Positions 18,901 through 28,915 are shown, numbered from the stretch's first letter. The stretch: DNA of 64,000 nt from Alteribacillus sp. YIM 98480 (GCF_009765375.1 NZ_VTOK01000007.1:124001-188000); one strand, 5' to 3'. Notes: generated from the letters alone by a model not told the origin. Numbers and translations are program-made.

Positions 18901-19271
18901 ATCGAAAAATAAGAAAAACGCTCACAGAGCAGATTCCTATCTTAATCGGCGGCAGGCAGGACAGAAAGAGCAATAAACAAAAACTGCTCGCTGATCATGT
19001 GCTTTATTTAGAAGATTTACGAAAACAGTCAGGTGATCTTTTGTTTTTAAAAATAGAAAAACAAAAAAATAAGAAAACAGCGGCAGAAAAAATAAAACAG
19101 ATACTGGGCAAATATCCAGGCGGTGTACAAGTATGCCTTGTTTATGATCAAGAAAACAAAGTGATTAAATTAGCAGATAGATTTCGTACAGATGGCTCAA
19201 CCCCGTGCTTAGAGGAATTAAAACAAATATTGGGAGAAGAATTTGTTGTGTTAAAAAAACATATAGGGTGA
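15939..19271 (+). CDS. dnaE: DNA polymerase III alpha subunit DnaE
   Basis: The second replicative polymerase of Gram-positive bacteria. It extends RNA primers before PolC takes over lagging-strand synthesis. It is 1110 residues, the size of the short DnaE type that lacks proofreading. The N-terminal PHP domain begins HLHTHTEYSLLES. The polymerase active-site aspartates are in PDIDIDFPD (about residues 378-387). GPGRGSAAGSLVSY and FNRSHAVAYS are conserved palm/fingers motifs. A C-terminal OB-fold follows (about 940-1020). The start ATG follows AGGAGAGCC. A possible small ORF overlaps the 5' end, and no terminator is seen before the malic enzyme gene. Confidence 0.97.
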   Translation: MEFVHLHTHTEYSLLESTARIRTLVNKAADDNMSALAITDKNNMHGVIPFYKQCIEKEIKPIIGLELWIAGLELEGDYPLILLAENNEGYRALLNLSTIKQTEGYIPFQTAAERIKDCFILLPYADSEVAELIRQNEQNKAAEVLECYINALDEERVYLEKQPVHGESDVWNAWEQLSLQSNVPLAAGNNIHMADEEEKEGLYALKAIAEGAAIKNIKARPDYLSGHFLYTDEIKEAFDGETGSLLKTAEIADKCNVKINFEQTLLPKFPLPAGQSAKEELRRLCDEGAAYRYDEITDKVKERLDYELQVIDGMGFNDYFLIVADFVRYARKQGMLVGPGRGSAAGSLVSYVLEITDVDPLEHDLLFERFLNPERVTMPDIDIDFPDYRRDEVIKYVAEKYGKERVAQIITFGTFGARASLRDAGRIMEAPQALIDRMASFIPQEPGMTLKKAYKADVSLQELIQREPQAASILKLASKIEGLPRHTSVHAAGVVMSEDLLTEHVPLMHKGDDLLLTQYPMDHLEEIGLLKMDFLGLKNLSLLERITRTIKKQEGTTIYLRDLPADDSKTYAMLSNGDTTGVFQLESPGMRQALQQIKPTTFEDIAAVNALYRPGPMENIPVYAKRKHGHSAPDYPHNRIKHILAPTFGVIVYQEQIMQIASEMAGYSFGEADLLRRAVSKKDRTILETERDRFVAGAKKTGCTQAEASKVYDLIVRFADYGFNRSHAVAYSFIAYQLAYLKAHYPAYFYAALLTMNMNNPSKTAAYLREAKQKGLTVNPPSIHRSEAGFHAVRNHIYFGLLAIKQVNTNLVRSILEERKHGEFQGMIDFIVRMDTKNVNRGALESLIKAGAFDDFANNRAVMLASIERAIEFAEFQKDLGGLISEGEYDFRFVQTEPFSENECFEAEKEATGFYLSGHPLDRYQKILARFQPVSLFGRLPASKQKIWAAGMVEEMKQVRTKNGQSMAFLTITDGTGDMEIVIFPNIYRKIRKTLTEQIPILIGGRQDRKSNKQKLLADHVLYLEDLRKQSGDLLFLKIEKQKNKKTAAEKIKQILGKYPGGVQVCLVYDQENKVIKLADRFRTDGSTPCLEELKQILGEEFVVLKKHIG

Positions 19272-19381
19272 ACATGTCTATCTCATCTGTTATAATAAGA
19301 TAAGTTTTGCAGTGGTCTATTCGTTTTAACCATATATTAAGATAAGGCCGCACGGATTATGGAAGAAGGAGAGTGGAGATT

Positions 19382-20620
19382 TTGTCAACGACAAGAGAAG
19401 AAGCTTTGCATATTCACCGGGAGAACCAAGGGAAGCTGGAATCCAAATCAAAAGTTCCAGTAAGAAACGCTAAGGACTTAAGTCTTGCTTATTCCCCGGG
19501 AGTGGCTGAGCCTTGTAAAGCTATTTTCGATGACAAACAGAAAGTTTTTGAGTATACAATGAAAGGAAACATGGTAGCGGTTGTTTCCGATGGTACAGCA
19601 GTATTGGGTCTAGGAAATATCGGCCCTGAAGCAGCGCTTCCTGTCATGGAAGGTAAAGCGGTTTTATTTAAATCTTTTGCCGGAGTGGATGCATTTCCTG
19701 TTTGTTTAGATACTACAGATGTTGATCGAATTGTGGAAACAGTAAAGTTGATGCAGCCAACTTTTGGCGGGGTTAACCTAGAAGATATTGCTGCTCCAAA
19801 TTGCTTTATTATTGAAGAAAGATTAAAAAAAGAAACGAATATTCCGGTCTTCCATGATGATCAGCATGGTACAGCTATCGTAACCGCTGCAGGTTTAATT
19901 AACGCATTAAAAGTAAACGGAAAATCTTTATCTGAAATTCGAGTTGTGGTCAATGGGGCTGGTTCAGCAGGAATAGCTATTATTAAGTTATTGCAGCGTC
20001 TAGGCGTGCGTGATGTCATTTTATGTGACTCTAAAGGCGCTATTTATGACGGTCGAACATACGGCATGAATGATGTGAAAGCTGAGATTGCAAAAGTAAC
20101 GAATAAAGACAGAGCTGAAGGTAAACTTGCTGATGTAATGAAAAACACTGATGTGTTTATTGGGGTATCCGTAGCAGGTGCATTAACGAAAGAAATGATT
20201 CAATCGATGAACGATGATCCTATCATTTTTGCTATGGCAAATCCTGATCCGGAAATAATGCCTGACGATGCAAAGGAAGCCGGAGCAAAAGTAATAGGAA
20301 CAGGCCGTTCGGACTTTCCGAATCAAGTAAATAATGTCCTTGCTTTTCCTGGGATCTTCCGCGGGGCATTAGATGTTAATGCTACAATTATTAATGAAGA
20401 AATGAAAAAAGCAGCCGTTTATGCTATCGCAGATTTAATTGAAAAAAAAGAACTAACACCAGACTATGTTATACCGGCTCCGTTTGATGGGCGAGTTGCG
20501 CCAGCTGTGGCCGCAGCCGTAGCCCGCACAGCCATGGAAACCGGGGTAGCACGTAAAGAGGTTAATCCCGACGAAGTAGCGGAAAAGACAAGAAGGCTTT
20601 CTATTATTGACAAAGCATAA
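19382..20620 (+). CDS. ytsJ: NADP-dependent malic enzyme (YtsJ type)
   Basis: Oxidatively decarboxylates malate to pyruvate. In B. subtilis YtsJ is the main malic enzyme and the one that uses NADP. The sequence tracks YtsJ closely over 412 residues (SLAYSPGVAEPCK, EDIAAPNCFIIEERL, PVFHDDQHGTA, VVNGAGSAGIAI). NAD(P)-binding glycines and the metal-binding acidic pair ED and Asp in FHDDQHGT are intact. I choose TTG 19382 as the start: AAGGAG is 10 nt upstream and the product begins MSTTREEALHIH like YtsJ. GTG 19373 is too close to the ribosome binding site. The gene follows dnaE by about 110 nt. Confidence 0.93.
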   Translation: MSTTREEALHIHRENQGKLESKSKVPVRNAKDLSLAYSPGVAEPCKAIFDDKQKVFEYTMKGNMVAVVSDGTAVLGLGNIGPEAALPVMEGKAVLFKSFAGVDAFPVCLDTTDVDRIVETVKLMQPTFGGVNLEDIAAPNCFIIEERLKKETNIPVFHDDQHGTAIVTAAGLINALKVNGKSLSEIRVVVNGAGSAGIAIIKLLQRLGVRDVILCDSKGAIYDGRTYGMNDVKAEIAKVTNKDRAEGKLADVMKNTDVFIGVSVAGALTKEMIQSMNDDPIIFAMANPDPEIMPDDAKEAGAKVIGTGRSDFPNQVNNVLAFPGIFRGALDVNATIINEEMKKAAVYAIADLIEKKELTPDYVIPAPFDGRVAPAVAAAVARTAMETGVARKEVNPDEVAEKTRRLSIIDKA

Positions 20621-20801
20621 CAAGGAACAATCATGGTGAAACGTAAAGAAAATGCTGCCTAAAAGTAAGGGAATGTAAAATGGCAGGTTGATAGTTGAAG
20701 CAAGCGCGTCTGGACGGAATAGAGCGATCGTCTTTGAGTCGGTCGCTCCTCTGTTCGAAAAGTTGAAAGTGCGGCCCTATTTGAAGAAGGCATTTTTGTT
20801 T

Positions 20802-20827
20802 AACAAGCAGGCGGATGCCTGCTTGTT
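20802..20827 (+). terminator. Possible terminator/hairpin downstream of ytsJ
   Basis: A perfect 11-bp stem, AACAAGCAGGC with GCCTGCTTGTT, around GGAT. TTTTTT follows only after a further 13 nt, so it is an atypical terminator or another RNA hairpin. A second imperfect hairpin (GAGCGATCG with CGGTCGCTC) lies at 20722-20750. Confidence 0.4.
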
Positions 20828-21035
20828 GAAATCATTGCTCTTTTTTCTATCTAAGAGAAACATCTTTAAAGAGAAAAAAGTCCGGATGATTCGCACAAAC
20901 AAGAATGCATATATGTACAAAAAGCTGTTCGCTTGCTTGTATACGTAATAGTAAAGAGGAAATACTGCAATTAGGACTGATGCAGCTTCCAATAAACGGT
21001 TATCTTACAAAGAGGATGTGTTTTTCTTTAAACTT

Positions 21036-21214
21036 TAAGAAAAGTATTGGTAAAGATTAAGGCTTCCGAAATTTGTACTGTCAGCATTCTATCACTATTC
21101 GAAAGTATACTTTTATCGATAAAGCGCATAAGCAAAATAACGGCACTCCACGTAAGGATTATGAATGCCGTGGTATTGTTTCCATTACAAGGTAATTAGC
21201 CGAGTTTTTCTAAT
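21036..21214. repeat. Dispersed hairpin repeat, family 3, copy with enlarged interior
   Basis: The left end (TAAGAAAAG...GATTAAGGCTTCCG, about 21036-21068) and right end (TTAGCCGAGTTTTTCTAAT, about 21196-21214) match the ends of 58340-58404 and 43577-43664. The interior is longer here and contains further short stems such as ACGGCA with TGCCGT. Confidence 0.55.
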
Positions 21215-21249
21215 TTACACATAGTACAGATAGTAAAGAAGGTGTCCTC

Positions 21250-22107
21250 GTGTTAAAGGATTTTTTCAATAAAAAAAGAAAATACGCGAAGATTCCATCA
21301 GAACGCCAGCAGCCAGTCAAAATGAATGACGGCGTCATGACTAAATGTCCAGAATGCAAATCCATTGTTTATACGAAAGAACTAAAAAAACATGATATGG
21401 TTTGCATCAGCTGCGGTCATCATCTGCCTATGACTGCTTATGAACGAATCAACTCCTTAATTGAAGAGGGGACGTTCGTTGAATTCAATGCGGAAATTAC
21501 TTCTAGAGATCCTTTATCATTTCCTGAGTATGAACAAAAACTTGAAAAAGACCGTCAAAAAACGAAATTGAATGAGGCGGTGGTAACAGGTGAAGGATAT
21601 ATAGAAGGATGTCCTGTTGTTATTGGTGTGATGGATCAAAGGTTTCGCATGGGCAGTATGGGTTCTGCTGTAGGAGAAAAAATCACCCGTGCCATCGAAC
21701 ATGCGTTATTAAAACAACGTCCTTTTATTATGTTTTCTGCTTCAGGAGGAGCGCGAATGCAAGAGGGCGTCCTCAGCCTAATGCAAATGGCAAAAACAAG
21801 TGCTGCACTAAAAAGGCTTGATGAGGCAGGTTTATTATTTGTATCTGTAATGACACATCCTACAACAGGGGGAGTATCAGCAAGTTTTGCTTCTCTTGGT
21901 GATTACAATTTGGCTGAACCGGCAGCACTGATCGGTTTTGCAGGACGCAGAATCATCGAACAGACCATTCGTCAAGAATTACCGGAAGATTTTCAAACAG
22001 CCGAATTTTTATTAAAGCATGGACAGCTTGATAAGGTTGTACCTAGACAAGAGATGAAAGAAACGTTAGCCTCGATTTTAGATATACATGGTTACAAAGA
22101 GAAGTAA
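21250..22107 (+). CDS. accD: Acetyl-CoA carboxylase, carboxyltransferase beta subunit
   Basis: The beta half of the carboxyltransferase that moves CO2 from biotin to acetyl-CoA, giving malonyl-CoA for fatty acid synthesis. It is 285 residues. An N-terminal four-Cys zinc finger is formed by Cys33, Cys36, Cys52 and Cys55. The crotonase-fold oxyanion motif [11 protein letters not shown] and the [14 protein letters not shown] segment are present. The start is GTG 21250 (MLKDFF) after AAGGTG. The accA gene begins 14 nt after the stop and forms the other half of the heterotetramer. FapR control cannot be seen. Confidence 0.97.
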   Translation: MLKDFFNKKRKYAKIPSERQQPVKMNDGVMTKCPECKSIVYTKELKKHDMVCISCGHHLPMTAYERINSLIEEGTFVEFNAEITSRDPLSFPEYEQKLEKDRQKTKLNEAVVTGEGYIEGCPVVIGVMDQRFRMGSMGSAVGEKITRAIEHALLKQRPFIMFSASGGARMQEGVLSLMQMAKTSAALKRLDEAGLLFVSVMTHPTTGGVSASFASLGDYNLAEPAALIGFAGRRIIEQTIRQELPEDFQTAEFLLKHGQLDKVVPRQEMKETLASILDIHGYKEK

Positions 22108-22121
22108 GGAGGTGACAAGCT

Positions 22122-23105
22122 TTGCATAGTTATTTACCTTTTGAAAAGCCAGTAATAGAACTTCGTGAAAAGATAAATGAATTAAAATCTTTTACAGAAG
22201 AAAAAGACATAGACTTGAGCGGTGAAATCACTAATTTAGAAGATCGTCTTAAGCAGCTAGAAGACGATATATACGGGAATCTCACACCCTGGCAGCGTGT
22301 TCAAATTGCCAGACATGGAGAGCGGCCCACAACATATGACTATATTAATCAACTGTTCACCGACTTTCTAGAACTTCATGGGGACAGGCTTTACGGAGAT
22401 GACGAAGCGATTGTCGGCGGCATCGCGAAATATAAAGGACAGCCAGTCACCGTGATCGGTCACCAGCGCGGAAAAGATACAAAGGAAAACATCCGCCGCA
22501 ATTTCGGCATGCCGCATCCAGAAGGGTACAGAAAAGCATTGCGGTTGATGAAACAAGCGGAGAAGTTTTCCAGGCCCGTTATATGTTTTATTGATACAAA
22601 GGGAGCGTACCCAGGAAAAGCAGCAGAAGAACGCGGACAAAGCGAAGCAATTGCACGTAATTTGTTAGAAATGGCCGGGCTGCGTGTGCCTATTATAAGC
22701 ATTGTGATCGGAGAAGGCGGAAGCGGAGGTGCTCTGGCGCTAGGAGTCGGCAACCAAATTCATATGCTTGAAAACTCAACCTATTCCGTTATATCACCTG
22801 AAGGTGCAGCTGCATTGCTATGGAAAGATGCAAGTTATGCCAAACAAGCAGCACAAACAATGCGTATCACGGCCCCTGACTTAAAAGAATTAGGTATTAT
22901 TGATGAAATGATAAAAGAGGTTAAGGGCGGGGCTCATAAAAATTTGGAAAAACAAGCTTCCTATATGGATGACGTTTTGGAGCGTTCCTTACATACGCTT
23001 TGGCAAAGAACTGCTGAGGAATTAATCACAGAACGTTACGAAAAATACAAACAGATCGGCGAAGTAACCGGTGAAAGCGTTGTCACTGGTGAACGAGAGA
23101 ATTAG
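22122..23105 (+). CDS. accA: Acetyl-CoA carboxylase, carboxyltransferase alpha subunit
   Basis: The alpha half of the carboxyltransferase, partner of AccD. It is 327 residues, within the normal range. An N-terminal helical region (about 1-80) precedes the crotonase-type fold. Conserved stretches are [29 protein letters not shown], split here as [11 protein letters not shown] and [13 protein letters not shown], plus [18 protein letters not shown] and [13 protein letters not shown]. The start is TTG 22122, preceded by a perfect AAGGAGGTGA. accD-accA form an operon closed by a terminator directly after accA. pfkA then has its own upstream region. Confidence 0.97.
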   Translation: MHSYLPFEKPVIELREKINELKSFTEEKDIDLSGEITNLEDRLKQLEDDIYGNLTPWQRVQIARHGERPTTYDYINQLFTDFLELHGDRLYGDDEAIVGGIAKYKGQPVTVIGHQRGKDTKENIRRNFGMPHPEGYRKALRLMKQAEKFSRPVICFIDTKGAYPGKAAEERGQSEAIARNLLEMAGLRVPIISIVIGEGGSGGALALGVGNQIHMLENSTYSVISPEGAAALLWKDASYAKQAAQTMRITAPDLKELGIIDEMIKEVKGGAHKNLEKQASYMDDVLERSLHTLWQRTAEELITERYEKYKQIGEVTGESVVTGEREN

Positions 23106-23138
23106 TGCTTTCTGAGTGTCGGAAAGCATTTTTTCTTT
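23106..23138 (+). terminator. Terminator after accA
   Basis: TGCTTTC pairs with GAAAGCA around a short loop and is followed by TTTTTTC. It overlaps the accA stop region. Confidence 0.8.
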
Positions 23139-23249
23139 GAGTATAGGAAATTAATATGGCAACAAACTAGTTTTTTTACATCCCAATTTAACAGTGAACG
23201 GAAACAAGATAGAGAAATTTTCTTACATAAGGTTTGTTTTTTGAAAATC

Positions 23250-23402
23250 AATTTTATAAGCGCTATTTTAATTAGCAAAAACGAACATTATATCAATTGT
23301 AGCGGAAAGCGTCCGCCTGAAGCAAAATTGAACGATAACGAGGAAATTTTATATAATGTTCGTTTATAATGATATAGAAATGAATGATGAAATTCATTCA
23401 TT
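23250..23402. mobile_element. MITE-like element, copy B (short form)
   Basis: Perfect 15-bp terminal inverted repeats AAACGAACATTATAT (23279-23293) and ATATAATGTTCGTTT (23351-23365) bound an 87-bp unit. The inner sequence (TCAATTGTAGCGGA... TCCGCCTGAAGCAAAATTGA) continues the palindrome imperfectly, so the whole unit folds into one long hairpin. Outer flanks shared with copy A extend it to about 23250-23402. Compared with copy A it lacks a central block of about 120 bp. It fills most of the 395-nt gap between accA and pfkA. Nothing else is seen in that gap. Confidence 0.65.
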
Positions 23403-23455
23403 CAACTTTTAATATTTTTTGCAAACCTAATTTTGAAAATGATTTAATGAAATGA

Positions 23456-24460
<1,005 letters not shown>

Positions 24461-24522
24461 TCCTAGTACGAAATACAAGCTATGATACAATAATCTAGGG
24501 AAAACTGAAGAGGAGGACAATG

Positions 24523-26277
24523 ATGAGAAAAACAAAAATTGTATGTACGATCGGCCCAGCAAGTGAATCTCCTGCAATGTTAAAAAGTTTAATGAAAGCT
24601 GGTATGAATGTTGCTCGTCTTAATTTTTCGCATGGAGATTTTGATGAACACAAAGCGCGTATTGATACCATACGAGAAACGGCAAAAGAATTAGGGAAAA
24701 ACGTTGCTATCCTTCTTGATACAAAAGGCCCGGAAATAAGAACCCAAACGATGAAAAACGGAGCTATTAACCTTGAAAGAGGCCAGGAATTAATTATATC
24801 TGCTGAAGAAGTAGAAGGGACCCCTGAAAAAATATCTGTGACGTATCCAGGTCTTGCCGATGATTTAGAAGCGGGGAAAAAAGTTCTTTTAGATGATGGT
24901 TTAATTGAACTAGAAGTTCTTGAGATTTCTGGTAAAGACGTGAAAACGAAGGTATTGAACAGCGGAGAGCTTAAAAATAAAAAAGGAGTTAACCTGCCCA
25001 ACGTCAAAGTAAATCTTCCAGGTATTACGGAAAAAGATGCGGCAGATATTGAGTTTGGTATTGAGCAGGAAGTGGACTTTATTGCGGCTTCTTTTGTGAG
25101 ACGTACCTCTGATGTTTTAGAAATTAGAGAACTTCTTGAAAAGCACCAGGCAGAAGACATTCAAATCATACCAAAAATAGAAAACCAGGAAGGCATTGAG
25201 AACATAGATGAAATTTTAGAAGTATCAGACGGCTTAATGGTAGCACGAGGAGATCTCGGTGTAGAAATTCCGCCCGAAGAAGTTCCGCTCGCTCAGAAAA
25301 ACTTGATAAAGAAATGCAACACATTAGCAAAACCGGTTATCACAGCGACACAAATGCTTGATTCGATGCAGCGCAATCCGCGTCCGACAAGAGCAGAAGC
25401 AAGTGATGTAGCTAATGCGATTTTTGATGGTACGGATGCCATTATGCTTTCAGGAGAAACAGCTGCTGGGGATTATCCAGTTGAAGCGGTGCAGACAATG
25501 AGTAATATTGCTATGAAAGCGGAGTCTGCCTTAAAATATGAAAACATTTTAAGCCAGCGCACAAAGGAAAGCAGCAGATCCATTACAAATTCTATTAGTC
25601 AATCTGTTTCTCATACTGCTTATAACTTAAATGCGGCAGCTATTCTAACTGCAACAGAAAGCGGCTACACTGCAAAAATTGTATCTAAATACCGTCCAGA
25701 ATCTCCAATTGTTGCTGTTACGAGCAATGAGAAAGTATTGCGCAAGCTTTCTCTCGTTTGGGGGGTAACGCCGCTTCTTGGGAATCCAGCAAAGACTACT
25801 GATGAAATGCTTGACAGCACGGTTAGAGAATCATTAAAAGCAGGACTGGTCAGCCACGGCGATCTAGTGGTGATTACTGCAGGTGTACCTGTTGGGGAAA
25901 CAGGAACTACTAATATTATGAAAGTACATGTCATCGGTGAAATCATTGGTAAAGGGCAGGGAATTGGCCGCAAAACAGCATCTGGCAGAGTGGTTATTGC
26001 TCGTTCTGCAAATGAAGCAAATGAAAAAATGGAAGAAGGCAACATTTTAGTTACTTACAGTACGGATAAAGATATGATTCCAGCCTTTGAAAAAGCAGCT
26101 GCTGTCATTACAGAAGAAGGTGGATTAACCTCTCATGCAGCCGTTGTAGGGTTGAATTTGGGTATTCCAGTAATAGTAGGAGTGAAAGAAGCGATAGATT
26201 TGTTTGAAGATGGAGAAGAGATAACGGTGGATGGTTCTCGCGGCGATCTTTACCGAGGACACGCCAGCGTACTATAA
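24523..26277 (+). CDS. pyk: Pyruvate kinase
   Basis: Transfers phosphate from phosphoenolpyruvate to ADP in the last step of glycolysis. At 584 residues it has the long Bacillaceae form. The (beta/alpha)8 catalytic part has [34 protein letters not shown] and [12 protein letters not shown]-terminal PEP-utilising-like domain follows (about 475-584), marked by [17 protein letters not shown], whose role is structural or unknown. ATG 24523 is preferred because GGAGG lies 6 nt upstream. The adjacent ATG at 24520 would be too close. It follows pfkA in one transcription unit, with a terminator after its stop. Confidence 0.98.
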   Translation: MRKTKIVCTIGPASESPAMLKSLMKAGMNVARLNFSHGDFDEHKARIDTIRETAKELGKNVAILLDTKGPEIRTQTMKNGAINLERGQELIISAEEVEGTPEKISVTYPGLADDLEAGKKVLLDDGLIELEVLEISGKDVKTKVLNSGELKNKKGVNLPNVKVNLPGITEKDAADIEFGIEQEVDFIAASFVRRTSDVLEIRELLEKHQAEDIQIIPKIENQEGIENIDEILEVSDGLMVARGDLGVEIPPEEVPLAQKNLIKKCNTLAKPVITATQMLDSMQRNPRPTRAEASDVANAIFDGTDAIMLSGETAAGDYPVEAVQTMSNIAMKAESALKYENILSQRTKESSRSITNSISQSVSHTAYNLNAAAILTATESGYTAKIVSKYRPESPIVAVTSNEKVLRKLSLVWGVTPLLGNPAKTTDEMLDSTVRESLKAGLVSHGDLVVITAGVPVGETGTTNIMKVHVIGEIIGKGQGIGRKTASGRVVIARSANEANEKMEEGNILVTYSTDKDMIPAFEKAAAVITEEGGLTSHAAVVGLNLGIPVIVGVKEAIDLFEDGEEITVDGSRGDLYRGHASVL

Positions 26278-26288
26278 AAAGATGAAAG

Positions 26289-26318
26289 AGCTGTTCCGAT
26301 TTGGTCGGAGCAGCTTTT
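26289..26318 (+). terminator. Terminator after pyk
   Basis: AGCTGTTCCGA pairs with TCGGAGCAGCT (one GU pair), followed by only four T. The fxsA gene starts 32 nt beyond it. Confidence 0.65.
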
Positions 26319-26349
26319 GTCTAACCGATTCAAAAGGGAGGAACAATTT

Positions 26350-26745
26350 GTGGGTAAATGGTTCGTGCTACTTTTGATAATAGTGCCTGCTTTAGAAATT
26401 GGTTTGTTGGTACTTTCTGGAAATATGATAGGGGTTTGGCCGACGATACTTCTTATAATTTTAACTGGAATATTAGGGGCATGGCTTGCGAAAAAAGAAG
26501 GATTGAATACAATTAGAACTGCTCAGCTGCAAATGCAAAACGGGGAAGTTCCAGGCGGGCTTGTTTTAGACGGCATTTGTATTCTGGTTGGAGGGGCTGT
26601 TTTATTGACACCAGGATTTATTACAGATGCTGTTGGTTTTTTTCTTTTGATCCCTTATACGAGAGCGCTGATAAAAGCACTGTTAGAAAGGATTTTTGCT
26701 AAACTGATTCAAAACGGCAGCATTATTTATTTCCAGAAGAAGTAA
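26350..26745 (+). CDS. fxsA: FxsA family membrane protein
   Basis: A 131-residue integral membrane protein of the FxsA family (the E. coli member suppresses phage T7 exclusion; its role in Bacillus is unknown). Three to four hydrophobic segments are present: residues 4-25 (WFVLLLIIVPALEIGLLVL), 30-47 (WPTILLIILTGILGAWLA) and about 75-105. GAWLAKKEG and LTPGFITDAVGFFLLIP are family hallmarks. The start is GTG 26350 (MGKWFVLLL), with GGGAGG 8 nt upstream. The longer frame beginning at 26317 would run through the pyk terminator. It lies between pyk and ytwI as in B. subtilis. Confidence 0.9.
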   Translation: MGKWFVLLLIIVPALEIGLLVLSGNMIGVWPTILLIILTGILGAWLAKKEGLNTIRTAQLQMQNGEVPGGLVLDGICILVGGAVLLTPGFITDAVGFFLLIPYTRALIKALLERIFAKLIQNGSIIYFQKK

Positions 26746-26829
26746 ACTGGTAAGTCTGTTGTTACATGACAGACTGTGTTGATATATGGTAGGATGTTAA
26801 CGAAGACTATGTGGAAGGATGGACTATAA

Positions 26830-27303
26830 TTGATATCGCAGGCATCCATTTTCATGCTTATTTTGCTTGCGGTCGGAGTCCTGGGTAAAAACCAGTCGTT
26901 GGTAATCGCAGTTCTCATTCTATTATTCATTAAATGGGTGGGACTTGGCGACAAAGTATTTCCGTTTTTGCAAATGAAAGGAATACCAATTGCCGTCACG
27001 ATTCTTACTATATCTGTTTTAGTGCCGATAGTAACAGGTGAGATTGGTTTCAAACAACTCGGTGAAGCAGTGAAATCTTATTATGCTTGGATTGCTCTTG
27101 CTTCGGGAATATTTGTGGCTCTGATTGCAAAAGGCGGTGTAGTACTGCTTCAAAATGATCCGCATATTACCGCTGCGCTTGTTATTGGGACCATTCTTGC
27201 AGTAGCGCTGTTTAATGGAGTCGCTGTCGGACCTTTAATTGGAGCGGGTATTGCTTATGCGGCAATGAAAGCAGCAGAAATGTTTTCATCCGCCGGCGGA
27301 TGA
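26830..27303 (+). CDS. ytwI: DUF441 family membrane protein YtwI
   Basis: A 157-residue polytopic membrane protein of the DUF441/UPF0756 family, matching B. subtilis YtwI in size and position. Four or five hydrophobic helices are visible: about residues 4-22, 27-47, 56-72, 88-112 and 117-148. GKNQSLVIAVLILLFIKW and GVAVGPLIGAGIAYA are characteristic. The start is TTG 26830 (MISQASIF), with AAGG upstream at a somewhat long spacing. It lies 84 nt after fxsA, probably the same operon. Function is unknown. Confidence 0.88.
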   Translation: MISQASIFMLILLAVGVLGKNQSLVIAVLILLFIKWVGLGDKVFPFLQMKGIPIAVTILTISVLVPIVTGEIGFKQLGEAVKSYYAWIALASGIFVALIAKGGVVLLQNDPHITAALVIGTILAVALFNGVAVGPLIGAGIAYAAMKAAEMFSSAGG

Positions 27304-27667
27304 GGAATGAAGTATATTCTTCCTCTAGCCTATAGGATTTTATCTGAATAATAGAAGTAATATAATTTTTGTGAATAAGTATAATATCATATTTCTAAGT
27401 TCACAAAAATGTAAAAAGTGTTTATAATGAAAAGGGCTTCAAAATTCCTTCCTACATAGCTTACGGAAGAAATACGTGTTAACAGCACCGCTTTACCCAC
27501 TTCTGACAGGATAAATGCTGCAGAGAAGTATGCATGTAACAGACTGAGCGTTCTACTTAATTATCATGCAGTTTTCTTTATGCGGGCTGTTTTGACGCGA
27601 AAATGTAAGCATTTTCGATTTTCGGACATTTTGAAAATCATATTTTCTGGTAAAAGGAGAGGTTGGT
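27304..27667. promoter_or_regulatory. citZ control region and long leader
   Basis: The 364-nt gap before citZ holds a sigma-A promoter (TTCACA 27400-27405, 17-nt spacer, TATAAT 27423-27428). A perfect 10-bp inverted repeat overlaps its -35 region: TTTTTGTGAA 27366-27375 and TTCACAAAAA 27400-27409. A leader of about 230 nt follows. The leader ends with a perfect 8-bp hairpin, CGAAAATG-TAAG-CATTTTCG (27598-27617), about 50 nt before the citZ start. In B. subtilis citZ is repressed by CcpC and CcpA, and aconitase binds its leader RNA. Which of these act here is inference. Confidence 0.6.
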
Positions 27668-28783
27668 ATGAGCACAACTCGTGGTCTTGAAGGTGTAGTG
27701 GCAACATCCTCTAGTGTGAGTTCCATTATTGATGACGTTTTAACGTATCAAGGCTATAACATCGATGATTTAGCCGAAAATGCATCGTTTGAGGAAGTCA
27801 TTTATTTACTGTGGAATGGACGTCTGCCAAACAGAAGTGAACTTGATGAACTAACAAAAGATTTAGCAGCGAATATGGAAGTGCCTAAGGAAATTTTTGA
27901 TTACATGAAAACATACCCAATTGAAAATGTTCACCCTATGGCAGCCCTCAGAACTGCTGTATCACAACTGGCATTATACGATGACCAAGCTGATGAAATG
28001 AACGAAGAAGTGAACAAACAAAAAGCAGTTCGCCTGCAAGCTAAAGTTCCTGCCATTGTAACAGGATTCAGCCGGATTCGTGAAGGAAAAGAACCTGTTG
28101 CTCCAAAAAAAGAATTAAGTTTTGCTGCGAACTTTTTGTACATGCTAAATGGAGAAGAACCGGATGAAACGTCAGAAATGGCTTTTAATAAAGCTCTCGT
28201 TCTGCACGCAGACCATGAGCTCAACGCCTCGACTTTTACGGCACGCGTCTGTGTAGCAACGTTATCTGATATTTATTCTGGTATTACTGCTGCGATTGGC
28301 GCTCTAAAAGGTCCATTACACGGCGGTGCAAATGAAAGAGTTATGGCAACATTGTCTGATATCGGGGAAGTAGAGAATGTGGAACCATACATTAGAAAAG
28401 CTCTAGACAATAAAGAAAAGATTATGGGATTCGGTCACCGGGTATACAAACAAGGTGATCCGCGCGCCAAACATTTACGAGACATGTCGGAGAAACTTAC
28501 GAAGATCACCGGTGAATCAAAATGGTACGATATGTCAATAAAAGTAGAAGAGATGGTAGTTGGGGAAAAAGGACTGCTGCCAAATGTAGATTTTTATTCT
28601 GCTTCTGTATACCACAGTCTCGGCATTGATCATGATCTTTTCACGCCGATTTTCGCTACCAGCCGTGTATCAGGATGGCTCGCCCACATTCTTGAGCAAT
28701 ACAGTGATAATCGTTTGATTCGTCCGCGGGCAGAATATGTTGGACCAGATAAGCAAAAATATATACCAGTGGATGAAAGATAA
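27668..28783 (+). CDS. citZ: Citrate synthase
   Basis: Condenses oxaloacetate and acetyl-CoA to citrate, entering the TCA cycle. It is 371 residues, the short Gram-positive form. Catalytic motifs are visible: HADHELNAS (His), the second His in MGFGHRVYK, and Asp in NVDFYSASVYHSLGI. The C-terminal segment ATSRVSGWLAHILEQ binds citrate/CoA. A good ribosome binding site (AAAGGAGAGG) precedes the ATG. It is first of the classic citZ-icd-mdh cluster. Control probably acts on its own promoter and long leader. Confidence 0.97.
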   Translation: MSTTRGLEGVVATSSSVSSIIDDVLTYQGYNIDDLAENASFEEVIYLLWNGRLPNRSELDELTKDLAANMEVPKEIFDYMKTYPIENVHPMAALRTAVSQLALYDDQADEMNEEVNKQKAVRLQAKVPAIVTGFSRIREGKEPVAPKKELSFAANFLYMLNGEEPDETSEMAFNKALVLHADHELNASTFTARVCVATLSDIYSGITAAIGALKGPLHGGANERVMATLSDIGEVENVEPYIRKALDNKEKIMGFGHRVYKQGDPRAKHLRDMSEKLTKITGESKWYDMSIKVEEMVVGEKGLLPNVDFYSASVYHSLGIDHDLFTPIFATSRVSGWLAHILEQYSDNRLIRPRAEYVGPDKQKYIPVDER

Positions 28784-28915
28784 ATCGATCAACCAGCCAG
28801 CATAGGTTTGCCAGAACACGTCTGTATTCACTCGTTGTCTTTTGGCAGTGTCCGTCTTTAGCCAGAAACAGCGTATGCACCCTTTTTTAAATCACTTAGC
28901 AGGAGGTTTTTGTAA

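Larger units (their letters stand above)
20621..21249. other. Hairpin-rich non-coding region between ytsJ and accD
   Basis: A 629-nt gap. It contains two strong inverted repeats (20722-20750 and 20802-20827) and, at about 21036-21214, a copy of a dispersed hairpin repeat. Some relatives carry a GntR-type regulator here, but I could find no remnant in any frame. An 86-codon frame at 20688-20948 spans the hairpins and has no ribosome binding site. Confidence 0.6.

Noticed and set aside
20688-20948. 86-codon plus-strand open frame between ytsJ and accD
   Set aside because: It runs straight through two perfect hairpins, has no ribosome binding site and has a biased, low-complexity composition. 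Most likely non-coding.
27604-27617. cre-like sequence TGTAAGCATTTTCG in the citZ leader
   Set aside because: The central CG of the cre consensus is replaced by CA, and the site is better explained as the loop and right arm of a perfect hairpin. It is kept only as a remark.
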